Shown here: positions 12,745 to 27,135 of the stretch, in pieces
Layout: every line of letters starts with the position of its first letter
How positions within the stretch are numbered: position 1 is the first letter of the stretch
NCBI GenBank assembly: GCA_914767715.1
Contig: OU612066.1
Span: 8,191,001 to 8,255,000, forward strand
Reading direction: 5' to 3'
Origin: Membranipora membranacea
Taxonomy: Eukaryota; Bryozoa; Gymnolaemata; Cheilostomatida; Membraniporidae
Length of the DNA: 64,000 nucleotides
Notes under the pieces: model-generated
The model's input: only the letters and a program-made list of their open reading frames with translations
Told to the model about the DNA's origin: nothing
Database searches by the model: none
Translations under genes and position numbers: made by a program

Positions 12745-12903
12745 CTCCTTGCTAAAACTGTGTTCATCAAACCTTGTGGTGGTGGTACCTGTCTTTGGTT
12801 AAATTATCCACCCACTCCAGTAGAGTTGAACAATGAATGAACTAACTAGTCAGTCATTAGATTAGAAGAGTAGTACCCAGTATCTCTGACTGCAAGATGA
12901 AAC

Positions 12904-13063
12904 CAATGAACTAAACCTTAGTTCATTGAGGTTTAGTTCATTGATGAAACATCCTCCTTCCGTTGAGTGTGACCATTTTCAGTGAAATACCCCGTTGAAT
13001 GAATGAATGATAATATCATTGACTGGGACTTTCTATGATATTATCATAGAAAGTCCCAGTCAA
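12904..13063. repeat. Two further perfect hairpins upstream of RPS20
   Basis: Arms of 15 bp (12904-12918 with 12929-12943, CAATGAACTAAACCT) and of 22 bp with a 1-bp spacer (13019-13040 with 13042-13063, starting TTGACTGGGACTTTC) lie within 210 bp of the RPS20 start codon. They are in the presumed first intron or 5' leader region. Confidence 0.8.
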
Positions 13064-13108
13064 TTTGGAGATTATATTAATGTTCCTTTTATTTACTTGT
13101 AGATCATC

Positions 13109-13923
<815 letters not shown>

Positions 13924-13986
13924 GCCTAACTCTGTTTTATTTCTGAAATAGCGTTTGCTTGTTATGTGATTGCTCTGATGCAGAGA

Positions 13987-13996
13987 AATAAATAAA
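13987..13996 (+). terminator. Overlapping AATAAA polyadenylation signals for RPS20
   Basis: Two overlapping AATAAA hexamers occur about 65 bases after the RPS20 stop codon, a normal position for its cleavage and polyadenylation signal. Confidence 0.7.
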
Positions 13997-14827
13997 ATTG
14001 TAAAAATCAATATAGACCCTTTTCAAGCATTTTCTACCCAATGAATGGCCAATGATGAGAAATAGTTTGAATTTTCCTGACCCCCAAATCAAGTCATTCA
14101 TAAAAGGCAGACTTTTTTGTGTTGGAATGGCAGATAATCATAAGATAGTCTCGGGCATTGCTATGAATTAGTGGTAAAAAACGGTTTGTGGAGAAATTAC
14201 ATCAGTACATAGCTCTGTGTCAGTAATTGGATCCAGCTAAAATTCTGGCAGCTTTATCGCTATGCATTGACTGACGTCCCAGTACTAAGCTTTAAAAACT
14301 CAGACAGGCTACTTGTCAAATGTTTCGAAAGGTTAGCTGTCGCACTACTGAACTCGCCAAGATGAGAAATTGTTTCCAGCAATCATACAAATTGCCATGT
14401 GCTTGTTCAGAGTAAGATATGTTCCCCCAATCCATGAATATAATCAGTGGGTTTAGGTAGTCATCACTTACTAATATATTTGTCTACTTAGGAATATGAA
14501 GAACAGGAATGTGGGTGCTAGTAGAAAATATGACACTGAGAAAATATATATTGCAACTTGCATGAAGTCTTGACTAGGAAATATTTGTTGAACATAAATT
14601 AAAAATAAAACAGTCCGAATAGTTCAGATCTTTTGCAGGGCCAAATAAAAAGCATAATAGTTCTATAGTTGCACTTATATTGTCTGTTGGTTCCATTATA
14701 GTATCAGGGTCACAAAAATCTAGTCGCTCGAAGAAAAAGGATTGTTCAAATGCCTTGATATATAGCCACAACCAACAGTTGCTGTATTAGAGTCGACTTG
14801 AACAATGCCTCCACATTTTTGAGATTC

Positions 14828-17800
14828 TCAATGTTGTATAATAGCACATTTGCCTTCTTTTCTGTGATCACCTTTGCCATCCAAGACCTTTCCTCTTTTA
14901 AAGCCACCAGATACTACCGCCAGGTAGCGGTCTTTGCCCATTATTGTAACATTATGGTGTTTCTCTTCAAGTGCACTTATGATGATTTTGGACAATTTTT
15001 CTAAAAGGCAAAGAAACATTGAAATAACATGATGTATAGCGGAATTGGGGGGGGGGGGCTGATTTACTGCAATCATTTTTAAATACTAATGGGTTTCTGT
15101 TAGTGGCATTCCATTAAAAACCACCAACCGGAAGCCCTTTAACAAGTAACAACCAGTTGAACAGAAACCAAAATACAATCTGTATGATAGAGAACGGAGG
15201 ATAGCATCAGTTGTGCATTGATGAATTTTGGTATACTAACCTTCTACGAGTAATACATTTGGTATAAGATTGTGGACGATTCGAGGACGAGAAATAGCTT
15301 CTTCTGCTGTTAGTCCAAATGATAATATGTCTAATAAATACTGTAGAGTGGCTGTAATATCAGAACAAAAAGATTTGTGACCATACTAGTCATATCTTGA
15401 TAAGTGAATTCTAAATCAAATGGATGCTTGTTTAAAATAGGAGTTGACTGTTCCTATTTAGAGAACAGACAACTTTGGCATGTATATTCACCTTTTTTTT
15501 TTTTATAAAACCACATAAGTTTAGCCATTTCAAACATTGCTGGAAATGTATTTTGAAAATTCACACGTTCGATTTTGAAATGAGCAAGGCGTAAACTCCT
15601 TGATATGAGATTAGTGAACAACTGAGGTGTGAAAGGAAAAAATATATCACATTGTCGATTATAGTATCATGATCAACCTTGCTGTAAAAGTGCTTGGACA
15701 AGTCACACATTTGTCTGTGTGGTGAGATTTACAAAACTGAGATATAAATTGAAAAATAGATCACGCTGGATGGTATTTTCAGCAAAGTTAATCATGATCC
15801 CATTTTAGAATGGGATCATGCTCAACCTTGTTGCAAATACCTTTTGTCAATAATCACATTTTGGCCTTTGAGCTAAGATGTAACAAAATTGAGGCGCGGT
15901 ATGAAAACTGTATGGGCGAATATCTAATATAGTATCATCATACAAAATTGTCTGTCATTATGAAGAGCTACATCAATAATTACTATATGTATAGTGATCT
16001 TTGAAACACCTACCTGGAATAATCTTCATACCACCGACACCACCCACAAAACCTCTAGTGCCGCATTTCTTTGTACTGTTGTAGAACACTGTCGGAGACA
16101 TGGAGGACCTAGGTCTTCTGCCTCCCTTCACAAAATTGCCCTGTTAGAGTAAGTAATGTATGGTCTATTATAGCAAGGAGTTAAACTTGAACTCCTTGAT
16201 TATAATGAGGAACTGTTCAACATTCTGTGATGCTAAAAAGAAATTAAGTTAATATTCACAAAGCATGGTATGAATTGGTACATTCATACACTGGATAAAT
16301 AAATTTCCGCATAAGGAATAGCTTACCGGGTTTGGTCTCATATTATTCCCGGCAGTATTAAACGAAAAATCATAAGCGTCCATATTATTATTCATTAGAA
16401 TTCCATATTTTTTTGTCATCACTCCAGATCCATACAGATAATTAATTGATCTACAAAACACAGATTACAATGAGGAGTTTTGAATGTCACAGCGGTCACA
16501 AATTTAACCGCAGCATGGAGGTATGTTTCCGTCAAATAAATGTAAGGATCTTCAAGCTATGACTATGATAACTTTTCGTGGCAGTCCAGACTGTCGCAGT
16601 ATGTACCGTCAATTGCTGCACAGATTGTCTCTGGCAAGCTCCATCCTCAACAATTCAAACTGCCATGAAGTAAAATATCACTTCAAAAATATTGATAACT
16701 TACGATATCACTGACACATATACTTCGTTTTCGTCGATAGCACCACAAGCACTTGTTCCTTGAGTCTCCTTAACCAGATAGTGAGGATCATAATATCCAG
16801 GAGGGTGGGTCGTATCGTCTGTAATCCTTTGTCTGATTGCCTCACAGTGGCCGTCACTGAAAATTGACAAATTGAGGGAGTGCACAGGTTATTCATGTTA
16901 GCCGCTATCACAGCTCATTGTGCAAAAACTTCTGTATTTTGTTATTTTCCTAGTACATGAAATCTTGACATGTGCGGCATATAAATTTTCATTGACGGAC
17001 CAGGAAGGCTAAATTTGACAGTCTGGCTTTCTATCGGCGTTAGATTTGTTTATACAGTAACATACAAAGTTTGCCATGCAGCTGGCCGATGTTCCCTATG
17101 CTTGGTCGGGGAGACAATGATTACAATACTAAATAAATTTACTATAATTCACTGCCTCAATGCTCCTTGCTCAATGTAGCCACAGTAAAAAGGTTTATTT
17201 GTAAAAAAACCCATCCTTTTTGTGCTCAATTTAATATTTTACTGTGCTGTGTTGTTTACTTACTGGAGAAGACTGTCTGTAAAGTTTTTACGAGAGGAAT
17301 GATCAGGATAGTCAACATTATCTGGAAATGCCGCAAATCCAAACTTCATAGCCTTCAAATACATCCAAATGATGGTGACAAGATTGTGATACAATATCGT
17401 GCGATAATGCTCATACAGCCGGACAAGTCTTCATGGTTTTATTCTAATATTACGGCTTTTGAACCTCGCGTAATTTAAACTTTATGGAATTCTTAGTAAG
17501 ATTAAGTCAATGATTAAATAATTTATTAAAGATCGACATGATCTTTCATGGAGTTCAATGATATAATTGCATTGTGGAGATATTGTTCCCGTTTCCCCTT
17601 CAGATAATGTGCACATCTTCTTTACTCTGATATTAATTATATTCATGGATTAGGGGAACATATCTGACCCTGAACAGGTATATGGCAATTTGTTTAAGAT
17701 TGCTGGAAACAATTTCTCATCTTTGATTGGTTCAAAAGTTCAGTTATGTTACAGCCCACCACTTGTAAATATTTCTCAAGTAGCTTGCCTGAGTTTTCAT

Positions 17801-20800
17801 AGGTTGTTACCACAAATAGTCATACTGTGTATTTTACACTAATCCATGAATTCATATCAATGCTTCTTTACCTCTGTGATTCTATGGTAGGTTAGAGCCG
17901 CAGATTGGCTCAAATCTTCGCTGGTGAAATTGTAACCTTCTAATATCTTCAGTATATGAAATAGTATGGGACCGCCTGCAGGGGACGAGTGTGTCTCCAA
18001 TACAGTATCTACAACAAACACGATGTGTAGGTTCTCAGCCTAGTTTGTCGATAATCCGAACAAATGCATTTAAAGGTAAGATTATGAACTATAGCTCCAT
18101 CCTTGAAGATAACAAATAATATCTTATACTACGGAAGCAAAGTCCCTTTTTTGATATGGAATGCCATTAAAATCCATATATTATGAAATATGTATTAGGA
18201 GCAAAAGAAAGACCAATAGCACTGCGGCATTGTCACTCTACCCTTACCAATCCCAGATAGACACGAGGTGCAACAAGGCATATTATGTACCTCAAATGAT
18301 TGACTACGTGTTTTGTTTTGAAGCACAGGAAACTAAGGAACCATGTTAAGGCAATCAGTTTATATGACAATTGGCATGCCTTTTATAATCATGTGGCACA
18401 TCATAGTCATGCTCCTCAGCTTTTCTTAAATATTGTCTATTATTGACCGGATACCTATCGACATGTAACTTTATAAATACAATAACTTGTGGGTGCCTGA
18501 CGTCTTGTTTTGACTTAAACTTCCACAAATAGTCAGAACTGGAATAGAGAAAACCGTGGAGGAATAAATAGGTGTGTAGGTGATCAGGATGTGCTCCTTA
18601 CCGTGATAGTTTATTTTGATGGTGTCAGCAGACATGGCTCTGTAGGAGGTGAAATCATCATGTGTCATCAATCCATTGGTCTGAAGAAAACAAGATAGTT
18701 TTATTAAAAATAAACACTTTCTCATACACTCATACAGATGGGTGGATGACGTGACAACAAGAGATTTTATAAATCTTTCATACAACTAAGGAAGAGGAAA
18801 ATTGATGACATAAGACTGTGTGTGGATAAAATAAGCTTCAACTATGGAGTTAAATTGTTGGAAGAGGCAACTATCTATTGCTCTAAAAGTCTTCTCTGTA
18901 CTTTTTTTACACGTGGATGCCACTGATATTGGTCAAAATATAACATTATGTCTGGAAACTTAAGTGTCGAATCCACACACTTCTGGTAATCATTTTTATT
19001 AAAGATAGGTGTCGGTCAACCCATATATGTAAGTATTTTAGCGCTAGACTGAGTCATAAGCCCCATTTAATTGTACTTACAGCTTCAATCATATCGTCAA
19101 CAATGTCCGAAGTGTAAAAGTCTGCTGGATCATTGGCAATGATATCAAGGGCGTCAGCGTAATCGGGTCGGGTTATGACGGTTCCCTCGGGTATTATATT
19201 ACCATCGTTGTCGAATATCAGTTTGTGCAGTTTGGGGGAGTTTGCAGTCACCCATTCTTTCAAACCCGGCCGGGTTTTCATCCAATAAACTTTGAAAAGA
19301 AATTAAGATCATATTATATTATATATAAATTATTTTACCAATATATATATATTATATTACATTATATTTAAAGGTACCTTTGGCTCATATCACTCATATC
19401 AAGATGCGAAATATAAACAGATAACAATAAAATGTAAACATGAAATTATAAGAGCCATGAAGCAAACAATATATTTTTCCATAGCTTGTCAGTCTATCAC
19501 AAACATGATTCTTCGGCTCCACACCCAAAACAAGTTCTAACAAGCTAACTAAAAGCTGTGGCGGAAAATTGAGGCGGAAAGCATGAGATGCAGAGGCGGC
19601 ATTAGTCTAATCAGATTGCATGAAAAAGGATTTGCAAGCTGATAAAAACCATTTATATCAAAGGCTATCAGTTGCCACTATAAAATGTGTGGCAGATAAA
19701 CCCCCGTATCAACTTGTGTGGAAGAAACCACACCCCCATAACAGCTTCTATGACGAATCCTTTTAGGCAAGTGGAAAAAATAAAATAAAAGTAAATTCTT
19801 CACAAAACACGAAGTCATACTTAATGACCTTCACGTTGTGCACTTACTGGAATCTCTGGTGACCGGGAACCCTTCTCTAGCCAGCTTAGACACAGGCGCT
19901 ATAATATCAGCCCACGGTAATCTATAAATATGACAAGGTCATTTCAGTACATGTTGCTTGGTAAGTTCATTTAAGGCGGAAATTCCTATAATAGGCATCA
20001 GGATGTTCTAAAATTACCAGCAAGTGTTATGTATATATATATATATATATATAGAGTTATATATATAGTGTTATTTATATAGTGTTATATATATAGTGGC
20101 ATATCTTGCACGAAGACTCTGAAGGTTTTGCTTTTTCTATACAGCCATATTTTCTGTACTGCCATATCATATTCCTTAATCCGTGTTCAAATGCTAGTCA
20201 AATAAGTTGTATAGTAGAGCTGTCACAGGCACCGAAATCAATATATATTAGCCGACAGCGTGAGTTCTCATTTGAAGCTGTATCTGAAGGCTAGGTAAAA
20301 TATTGTTTTGATAAAAGCCCCACAAAAATCGAGTGATTAAAAGAATGTGTGACAACTATTGTCACACATTCTTTTAATCCTTCGATTGGGTTACAATCAA
20401 CCAGATGCATTCATATGGCCTCTTATTATTGGCCTTTCGATGAAGGCTGCCAATGTAATTAAGTTCAGCTTTCTAGAATAATCTTCATTCCCACCTAAGA
20501 AATGTGATTTATGCCACATACCTACAAACCTAATTGATATTATGTTAGACCATCTGCAGAGATAACTCCTTGGACCACCACAAGGTCTTTTTGGATGAGT
20601 TATTACATTAAAAAAATTCTGATCCTAAAAAAACTATTTTTCCAGAACTTATGCAATGTTTTTTTTTACTGTGTGATCAGACCTCTACGGAAAAATCTGG
20701 CACGAACACATACTTTTGCACCATGTTTGAAGGGGTGTTTCATAGTGAGTAGATAGTTACTAAAATAAACTAATTGGGTTTTTTTTTCGGTGAGATTTTG

Positions 20801-23800
20801 TTTCTAGGACACTACACACTAAAGATATTGCTTGTTCTATTAGAATGATTGTCCTTTTTTTGATAATGGTATTTGTCTGAATTCAGGTAAATCTGATGTA
20901 CAAGGGTAGATCAAAAATATTTCTCGTGTGCAGAAACTGGTTGTGATTGCGGGCTTCTATCAGAGACCCATCATAGCAGAGTGGCTGTTTTCAATGAGTT
21001 TCTTTTTTTTGGGTATTTGATGTGTATAAGAGTTAGGAGTGTGAGAATAATCCAAGATATTATTCCTCTGCCAGATACTTGTTTTCGCCCATACATGCTG
21101 AGATCCTGTTATGCCTAAATACTTAGAACTATATCAACGACAGATCTTGCTAGTGGATGTTTTCACAATAAAGTTATAGCGTTCACAGAATGTTACGCTT
21201 TCCATTCATACTCGCTGTGTTTACGCCAAATTTACAGATTTTATTTCAGCACGTTTGAATACGATGGAAGATTTCTTTATGTCAGGGAAAAAACCCCATT
21301 GGGAGCTTCCAATAACGTCTGTAAAATCTCATTCAGGGGTTAATATCTGGTTACAATCTAGAGGAAACTACAAAACAAATTCTTCGCACGTCAGGCCATA
21401 CAAGTCTAGAAGCTGTGAATGTTAGAAATACTAATTGATTAGTTTCTAAAATGTAATCAATCGTGATTCATATACCATTTTACATGTTGCTACTTACTTG
21501 CCGTAATATTTATGAGCTAGAGCCAATCCTGATACTTCACCAGGTACTGCCACAGCTTCTGCTCCCTGTCAGAATATAATAACACTTTAATTATATAATA
21601 TAATATTATAACACTTTAATAATATAATATAATAACACTTTAATCGTCACGACAGAAATATGATGTGTGATCATATTTATTATTTACTAATATTTATTAC
21701 GTCAATGTGTATAGTATACTAAAAAGGGTATGCCTTGTACTTTATGATGTTTACCATCTCAACAATACAAATAGTGGTCTGGGAATACTAAAAGATATGA
21801 GATGGCTTCCATGTATGCAAAATCTAATCAGAACTTTACATTCAACTCTCACAAATACTTGGGCCGTTTAAATTGTTAAATTGCCTCACACCTAAGGCAG
21901 TAGCTACTGCTAAAAGACTAACACATTGATCTTGGAAGATGAGCATACGTATTAAATTAATAAACTTCATCAAAAAAGGTATTTGGTCAATCTAACTTAC
22001 AAAGAAAGTTTGATTTGGGTTGGTGTATTGCTCTTGCGTCGAGTTCATAGGTGCAGCAGTGTTGAAATCAATTGCCATCGAGAGATTGTTTTTGTGATCT
22101 CTTATCATCATATAGCCACCCCTAGAATTGAAATAAATATGTATGGTAGTTCAATGGCTTGAATTTCTACTGATAATTTTAGTAGTTGGGTATCTATCGC
22201 TAATGTGATAGTTAATGTGACATAGTTGCCCCACCCTGAAATAACCCTTATTGAACTGAGGCTCACATAGATCAAGGAGTTAGAGTCTCTAACTCCTTGT
22301 TTAGATCAAGTATAATATAAGACAAATTGTATCAAACTTGACCTTGTATTTTTAGTGATAACTTAAGCCGTAAATACAACGCAATATTTTTTGCCTCCAA
22401 AAGTAGCCTGTATTCCAAAATACAGGTGATTGATTTCATAAAGGGGAGATCAGGGAGAAGGAATGCGATGGTTGACACTTACCCGCCAATACCAGAGCAA
22501 TGCAGGTTGACTAGGCCATTACAGAACATAGTAGTGATTGCTGCATCCACAGCTGAGCCCCCAGCCTTCAGTATATCCCTGCCTACATCGGCACACAGGG
22601 CACAGTCTGATGTCACCATTCCGGTCATCTTTACCTGCACAATGAAAGGTACAAAAAATAGCCGTAATAATGCAGGGAACATTCATGAAAACCCACATCA
22701 GAAAAACAAAAACTCCTATACATGCATTTACCATAACAGGTGAATGTGATGAGCTGGCCATTCACAGTTAGGAATTGCCGACAGCCTTTCGGGATGTTAC
22801 AGAGGTAACATAACTCCTTGATATTCACAATTCGAAAATATAATACGTTGTGTTACACAACATGGGGGAGCCAAATTCTATTTCTAGACCAGAGACAACA
22901 TGCTGGTGCCATATTCTTACAAAACTTTCGGAGGGATATAAGATCAATATATGACATAATGATTTCTCATGTAATAATTCCTTTAAATTGTACACAGCCC
23001 GAAATATTGTATAATATGCTAACAACTGAATTCAACGAAATCCTGAAAATCACAAACGATGGGCTTTCCACATTTGAAGTGTTTTCTGGGACCTGACCTT
23101 TCCTTATTTTCACATATGGTATGCTCCTTCCGTGGGCTCGTCTTCACAATTATTCAGTAAAGCAAGCGCGGAGATATTCATAAGACGCAGAATGAGATTT
23201 ACCAACTATCCGTCTTGTCCTTTCATGTAGAGCTCGGCAGAAATATTGCTAATTGCATTCAATTGTTTTTCATTTAGACATGATTTGGAAGGGAAATGAT
23301 TATGAGGGCTCGGACACATTCAAGGCGAATGGATGTTATAGAAGCGTCCAATACCAAAAGATGTAAAATAATAAGACTCTGACCTGTCGATCGCCTGCAG
23401 CGTAACCTATGCCTAGTGCTATGGCTGATACTACACCCAGTGTTGACAGGACTGCTATTAGAGTTCGGACCGCTCTGGTATCCTCCCTGTAAACGAGACA
23501 TATTTTTCAAAATGATTTCCAAATACTTCCTTCTTTCTCTTCATCGCCACTCAATGAATCAACCTTAGCTGAAAATCCATCGCTACTCAATTGTATTGAT
23601 GCCCGCATCAAACAGTTAGAATCACAATTCGAAATGTATGGTTTTATTTACACCAATAATGGTGAGGTCATACACAGAATAAAAAGATGAACTGGACAAT
23701 CTACAAGTTTAGCAAAATAAAGTAAAAAGAAGGTTAGAGTTAGAAGTCAATCATACTTCCGGGTATCCATTGATGAAATATACAGTTTTCAGTCCAGTGA

Positions 23801-26800
23801 ATACAAAGTCTAGCTCACAAAAAGCCGTTCAAAAAAAAGGCAGGCAAAGCGAACTTCCTATAACAAAGTCGCGCTGATCGCAAATTTTACAAATACAATT
23901 GACAATCCTCGCAAAGCATGCTCCTCACAAAGGTCTCTGACTGACCATACATATTAATGATTGGGGACAGCAGGGTGGAAAGAAAATTATAGCACAACAT
24001 AGAAAAATGTTATAGTGTTTAGATAGTTCGAGAAGATAGAAATCATAAAGCATACTGTGTTATATGGCTCATAGACAAGGGCAGCGCACATCATGAAGTG
24101 TACAGAGATTATCTTTTGTTTAATTTCAGAATAAATCAGTGTTATGTAACTTTACACCAATAGGGTAGAGGAGAGTAGAGCGGGCCAGCCAAATTTTAGG
24201 TTTTAAATCTTTTAAGATTGACGATATCTTTGATTACGCATTGGAGGTATTGAAGTACATTTATATTGAGGTTAAATGAGTAGATAACGGTGTAATTTGT
24301 TATGTATAGGCTCCACTAGCAGCCAGTAGTAGCAAACTGTGCTATATACTCTTATCAGAGCAGGATCAAGAGCAGGCAGCAATTCAACTTAAAGGAACTG
24401 GATAATGCACAAGCTCCAAAGCTCTTTCATTGCCGTATCTGTTTGGAACAGTGCAGATAATTATTCATTTCTAAGAAAAAGTCTAAACAATAGAATATAT
24501 TGGAATAATATTTGTTGAAGAAAATTCTCTGAAATCTTGAGCACTGGGAAAAAGGGAGGACAAATGGGTAACAAAGAGAGAGTACCTTATAACCTTGGAA
24601 AGGCAACAAAAGCATGAAATTTTAGCTTAAGATTTTGTGGTGGGTTCTTGGAAAAGCAATAAATAATTTTTTGTTTCTAACAAAAAGTCTATAACAATAG
24701 AATATGTGGGAACGACATTTCTCTGTTTAAGAAAATTCTCTGAAATTTTGAGTGATGTGATTAGATGGAGGACAATGTGGTAAAATAAATAAAGGAGAGT
24801 AGTTTTTAAACTTGGGCGGGCAAAAGCGTAAAATTTTTGCTCAGGAATTGTTAATTGCCATAGACTATTGAAGTGTGTGCAGACAGAGCAGCAGAAGAAA
24901 AGATGAATTGTATTAGGCCACTCAGGTAGACAACAGCACACAACAGCAAAGCCTATAAAAGCTAGAATCCATACCCTGATACACTGAACATCCCCAAGAA
25001 TCTAACACTCCTGAAAGGAAAATGGGAGAAATGAGACAGATAGGGTGATAGATAGATAAATGGATGCATTCACCTTTAAACTAGCTAAACAGAAATATCA
25101 CACCAAAGAGCCCCTTGTATTGAGTAACTATGAATTCTGCTAGTTCAACAGTCTACAGAACACCCCCAAGGTGCTGGTTGAGGCAATGAACTCATTCAGG
25201 TACGAATTGAGGCAAACAGAGAAAATAAAAGTGTTTCTTTTCTAGCTATTTTATTCACAGCATGGCAATCCTCACTCAGATACAGGGAACAAGTCAAGTT
25301 GGTTAGGATGCTTGTCCCTCTAACATGCAATTGTCGGAGATCCTAGGTGTTAATCATGCGGCAGTCTACTGACTACTTGGTTCCTTTGAAGCCTCAATTT
25401 GGTGCTTGATATATCCGTATCTTCAAGGCGCCTTTACTTTCAGTCTTCTGACTGAGACATACCTTGCGATTTTAACCAACATTTTGTCCCAGTATTATTT
25501 GTTATGCATATGGCGAGGACGAAGGTTGAGGTAATGAATATATATACATATAAAATTCCACGATACAAATACATGCAACGCAAGTTGTTTAATTATTGGG
25601 AGTGGAAAAAGTGTTCTCTAATATATAATTTGAGAAATGGTCTGGAAAGTTAGAGGATAATAATGACAATTATCAATTGTGTTTGGGCTGTGGTTGATAA
25701 TTGCGTGTCACTGCAGGCAACATGGGCAGATATTTAGCACTTTGTATGACTTTTTCTAAATGATATAAGCGAATAAAAGTGGGAGGCCAGGCTAATTTTA
25801 GTCCGTCATTATTCTACTTCACCACCAATGTAAATGGTGTGAATTTACATCAGAAGGAATTGATTGAAAACTTTTCATAATTAAATTGGTGATCAAGTCA
25901 TCATTTCCCAAACTGCTCATCACTGATAACCACAGTACATTAATTACCCAACACCAGACACACTTTCTAGATATTTGCTTGACAGAGACACATAAATTCT
26001 TACTCATCAAGATGATCACTATGGCCAGAGTTGATCGGTGATGCCTCTGAGGCCGTCATGTTGGCAGAAGTGCCGGAGTCATCTTGCCTTTCGTTTTCCT
26101 CGCTTGCACCCTCCAATACATCTGCAAATAAAGGAAATCATGAATATTTCATCACATCCGTCTTACGATGGTGGCTACATTTTAATCTGAGCCTATAAAC
26201 AAGAATTGCTGCTTAAAGCAAACTGGGAATGGGCGATTGGATCAAGGCTTCAATTTCACCTTGCATTAGATTAGATCAAGCAGTAATAGTGTCACTTTAG
26301 AAAGATCAATGGGGAGAAGAGCCTTTGTAAGGTTATAAACTTTGGTACAGGTCAATCACCCAATAAGGATGAGAATGCAAAGTGTTATGGTTTAACTTGG
26401 TGATAGCCAGTGTTTTTAACGTTGCTGGTTCCTAAAACCTGTGAAATAAGATACTGTTTGGATGTTAATCAGTAAGATTAAATTCTACTCTTTCGGGAAG
26501 GCTATAAGCAAGGAGTAACAGCGAAGAGGAGAGATAGCTTCTTATATTTAGTTGACTATGGTTGCCCTGTTACTCCTTGCTATAAGCAGTGAGGAGATGG
26601 TTACCATCAAAAGAGTTAATATAAGTCAATAACTGGGAGCTGAGGGTGAGCAGTTAACAAAAAGTTGGTCATAAAAAAATAGCCCATAAACAAAGCAGAA
26701 TTGTAAAGAACTGAAGGGATATGTATGGAAAACACTTCATAGGTACATCAGAATCTGCTCAAGAATAAAAGAGTTAAAATTAAGAGAGATTTTTACCATG

Positions 26801-26836
26801 GAGGATGATCTTCTGTGTATCCTCTCTCTCCTTCAT
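14828..26836 (-). CDS. GGT: Gamma-glutamyltransferase / glutathione hydrolase, 16 exons
   Basis: This is a type II membrane ectoenzyme family that cleaves or transfers the gamma-glutamyl group of glutathione. Minus-strand exons, 5' to 3', are 26836-26797, 26121-26004, 23486-23384, 22628-22483, 22121-22001, 21565-21498, 19921-19848, 19289-19081, 18680-18602, 18008-17872, 17352-17264, 16856-16704, 16450-16327, 16140-16014, 15351-15241 and 15000-14828. All phases fit and the product is about 623 residues. A ~56-residue acidic cytoplasmic tail precedes one membrane segment (about 57-82). Family landmarks are GGSAVDAAI, CSGIGGGG, VPGEVSGLALAH, LPWADI, DDTTHP, the autoprocessing Thr in QGTSACG (about residue 429), PRSSMSPT and VGGVGG. 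Substrate-binding positions differ from the usual pattern (see findings). The first 5 exons lie in the duplicated block. Confidence 0.93.
16168..16206. repeat. CAAGGAGTT / AACTCCTTG micro-foldback
   Basis: Arms CAAGGAGTT (16174-16182) and AACTCCTTG (16190-16198) are separated by 7 bases, with TTATA-like words outside. It lies in a GGT intron and belongs to the dispersed CAAGGAGT set. Confidence 0.65.
20036..20096. repeat. AT microsatellite with TAGTG(T)TAT units
   Basis: A (TA)n run passes into repeated ATATAGAGTTATATATATAGTGTTAT-like units inside a GGT intron. It is a simple sequence repeat with no other signal. Confidence 0.7.
20336..20378. repeat. Perfect 20-bp hairpin, 3-base loop
   Basis: ATTAAAAGAATGTGTGACAA at 20336-20355 pairs perfectly with 20359-20378. 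Imperfect pairing (AATCGA/TCGATT) extends outward to about 29 bp. It lies in a GGT intron. Confidence 0.8.
22273..22299. repeat. Perfect CAAGGAGTTAGAG palindrome (copy A)
   Basis: Thirteen-base arms CAAGGAGTTAGAG and CTCTAACTCCTTG flank a single T. The same palindrome is retained in unit B at 43158-43184, so it predates the duplication. Confidence 0.85.
26501..26587. mobile_element. 87-bp foldback with GCTATAAGCAAGGAGTAACAG ends
   Basis: Perfect 21-bp inverted termini (26501-26521 and 26567-26587) contain CAAGGAGTAACAG and enclose a 45-bp unrelated core. No clear target duplication is visible. It lies in GGT intron 1. Confidence 0.7.
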
Positions 26837-26911
26837 TTTTCCAAGCCTTTAGTTAGTTCACCAGCTATTAATCCTCCTAGCCTTTTGGGTCAGATAAGTA
26901 GAAAAGATAGG

Positions 26912-27135
26912 AGAAGTTCAATAGCAAGTTCATGCACATACAATGACTTTCTGAAGCTTACAATAAGTATTGTTTATTGTCATGTATGCATATCCCTACT
27001 AACTAGCCTACCTACTCTACTAAGGAGTAGAGTAGGTAGGCTAGTTAGTAGGGATATGCATACATGACAATAAACAATACTTATTGTAAGCTTCAGAAAG
27101 TCATTGTATGTGCATGAACTTGCTATTGAACTTCT
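26912..27135. repeat. Perfect 224-bp palindrome, 110-bp arms
   Basis: Positions 26912-27021 and 27026-27135 are exact reverse complements, checked ten bases at a time, around the 4-base spacer AAGG. The symmetry ends with a mismatch at 26911/27136. It lies about 75 bp upstream of the GGT start codon, where the promoter or 5' UTR is expected. The corresponding region is absent from unit B. Confidence 0.95.

Noticed and set aside
17167-17478. 103-codon plus-strand frame
   Set aside because: It is antisense to GGT exon 11 (17264-17352), which has clear splice sites and fits the enzyme.
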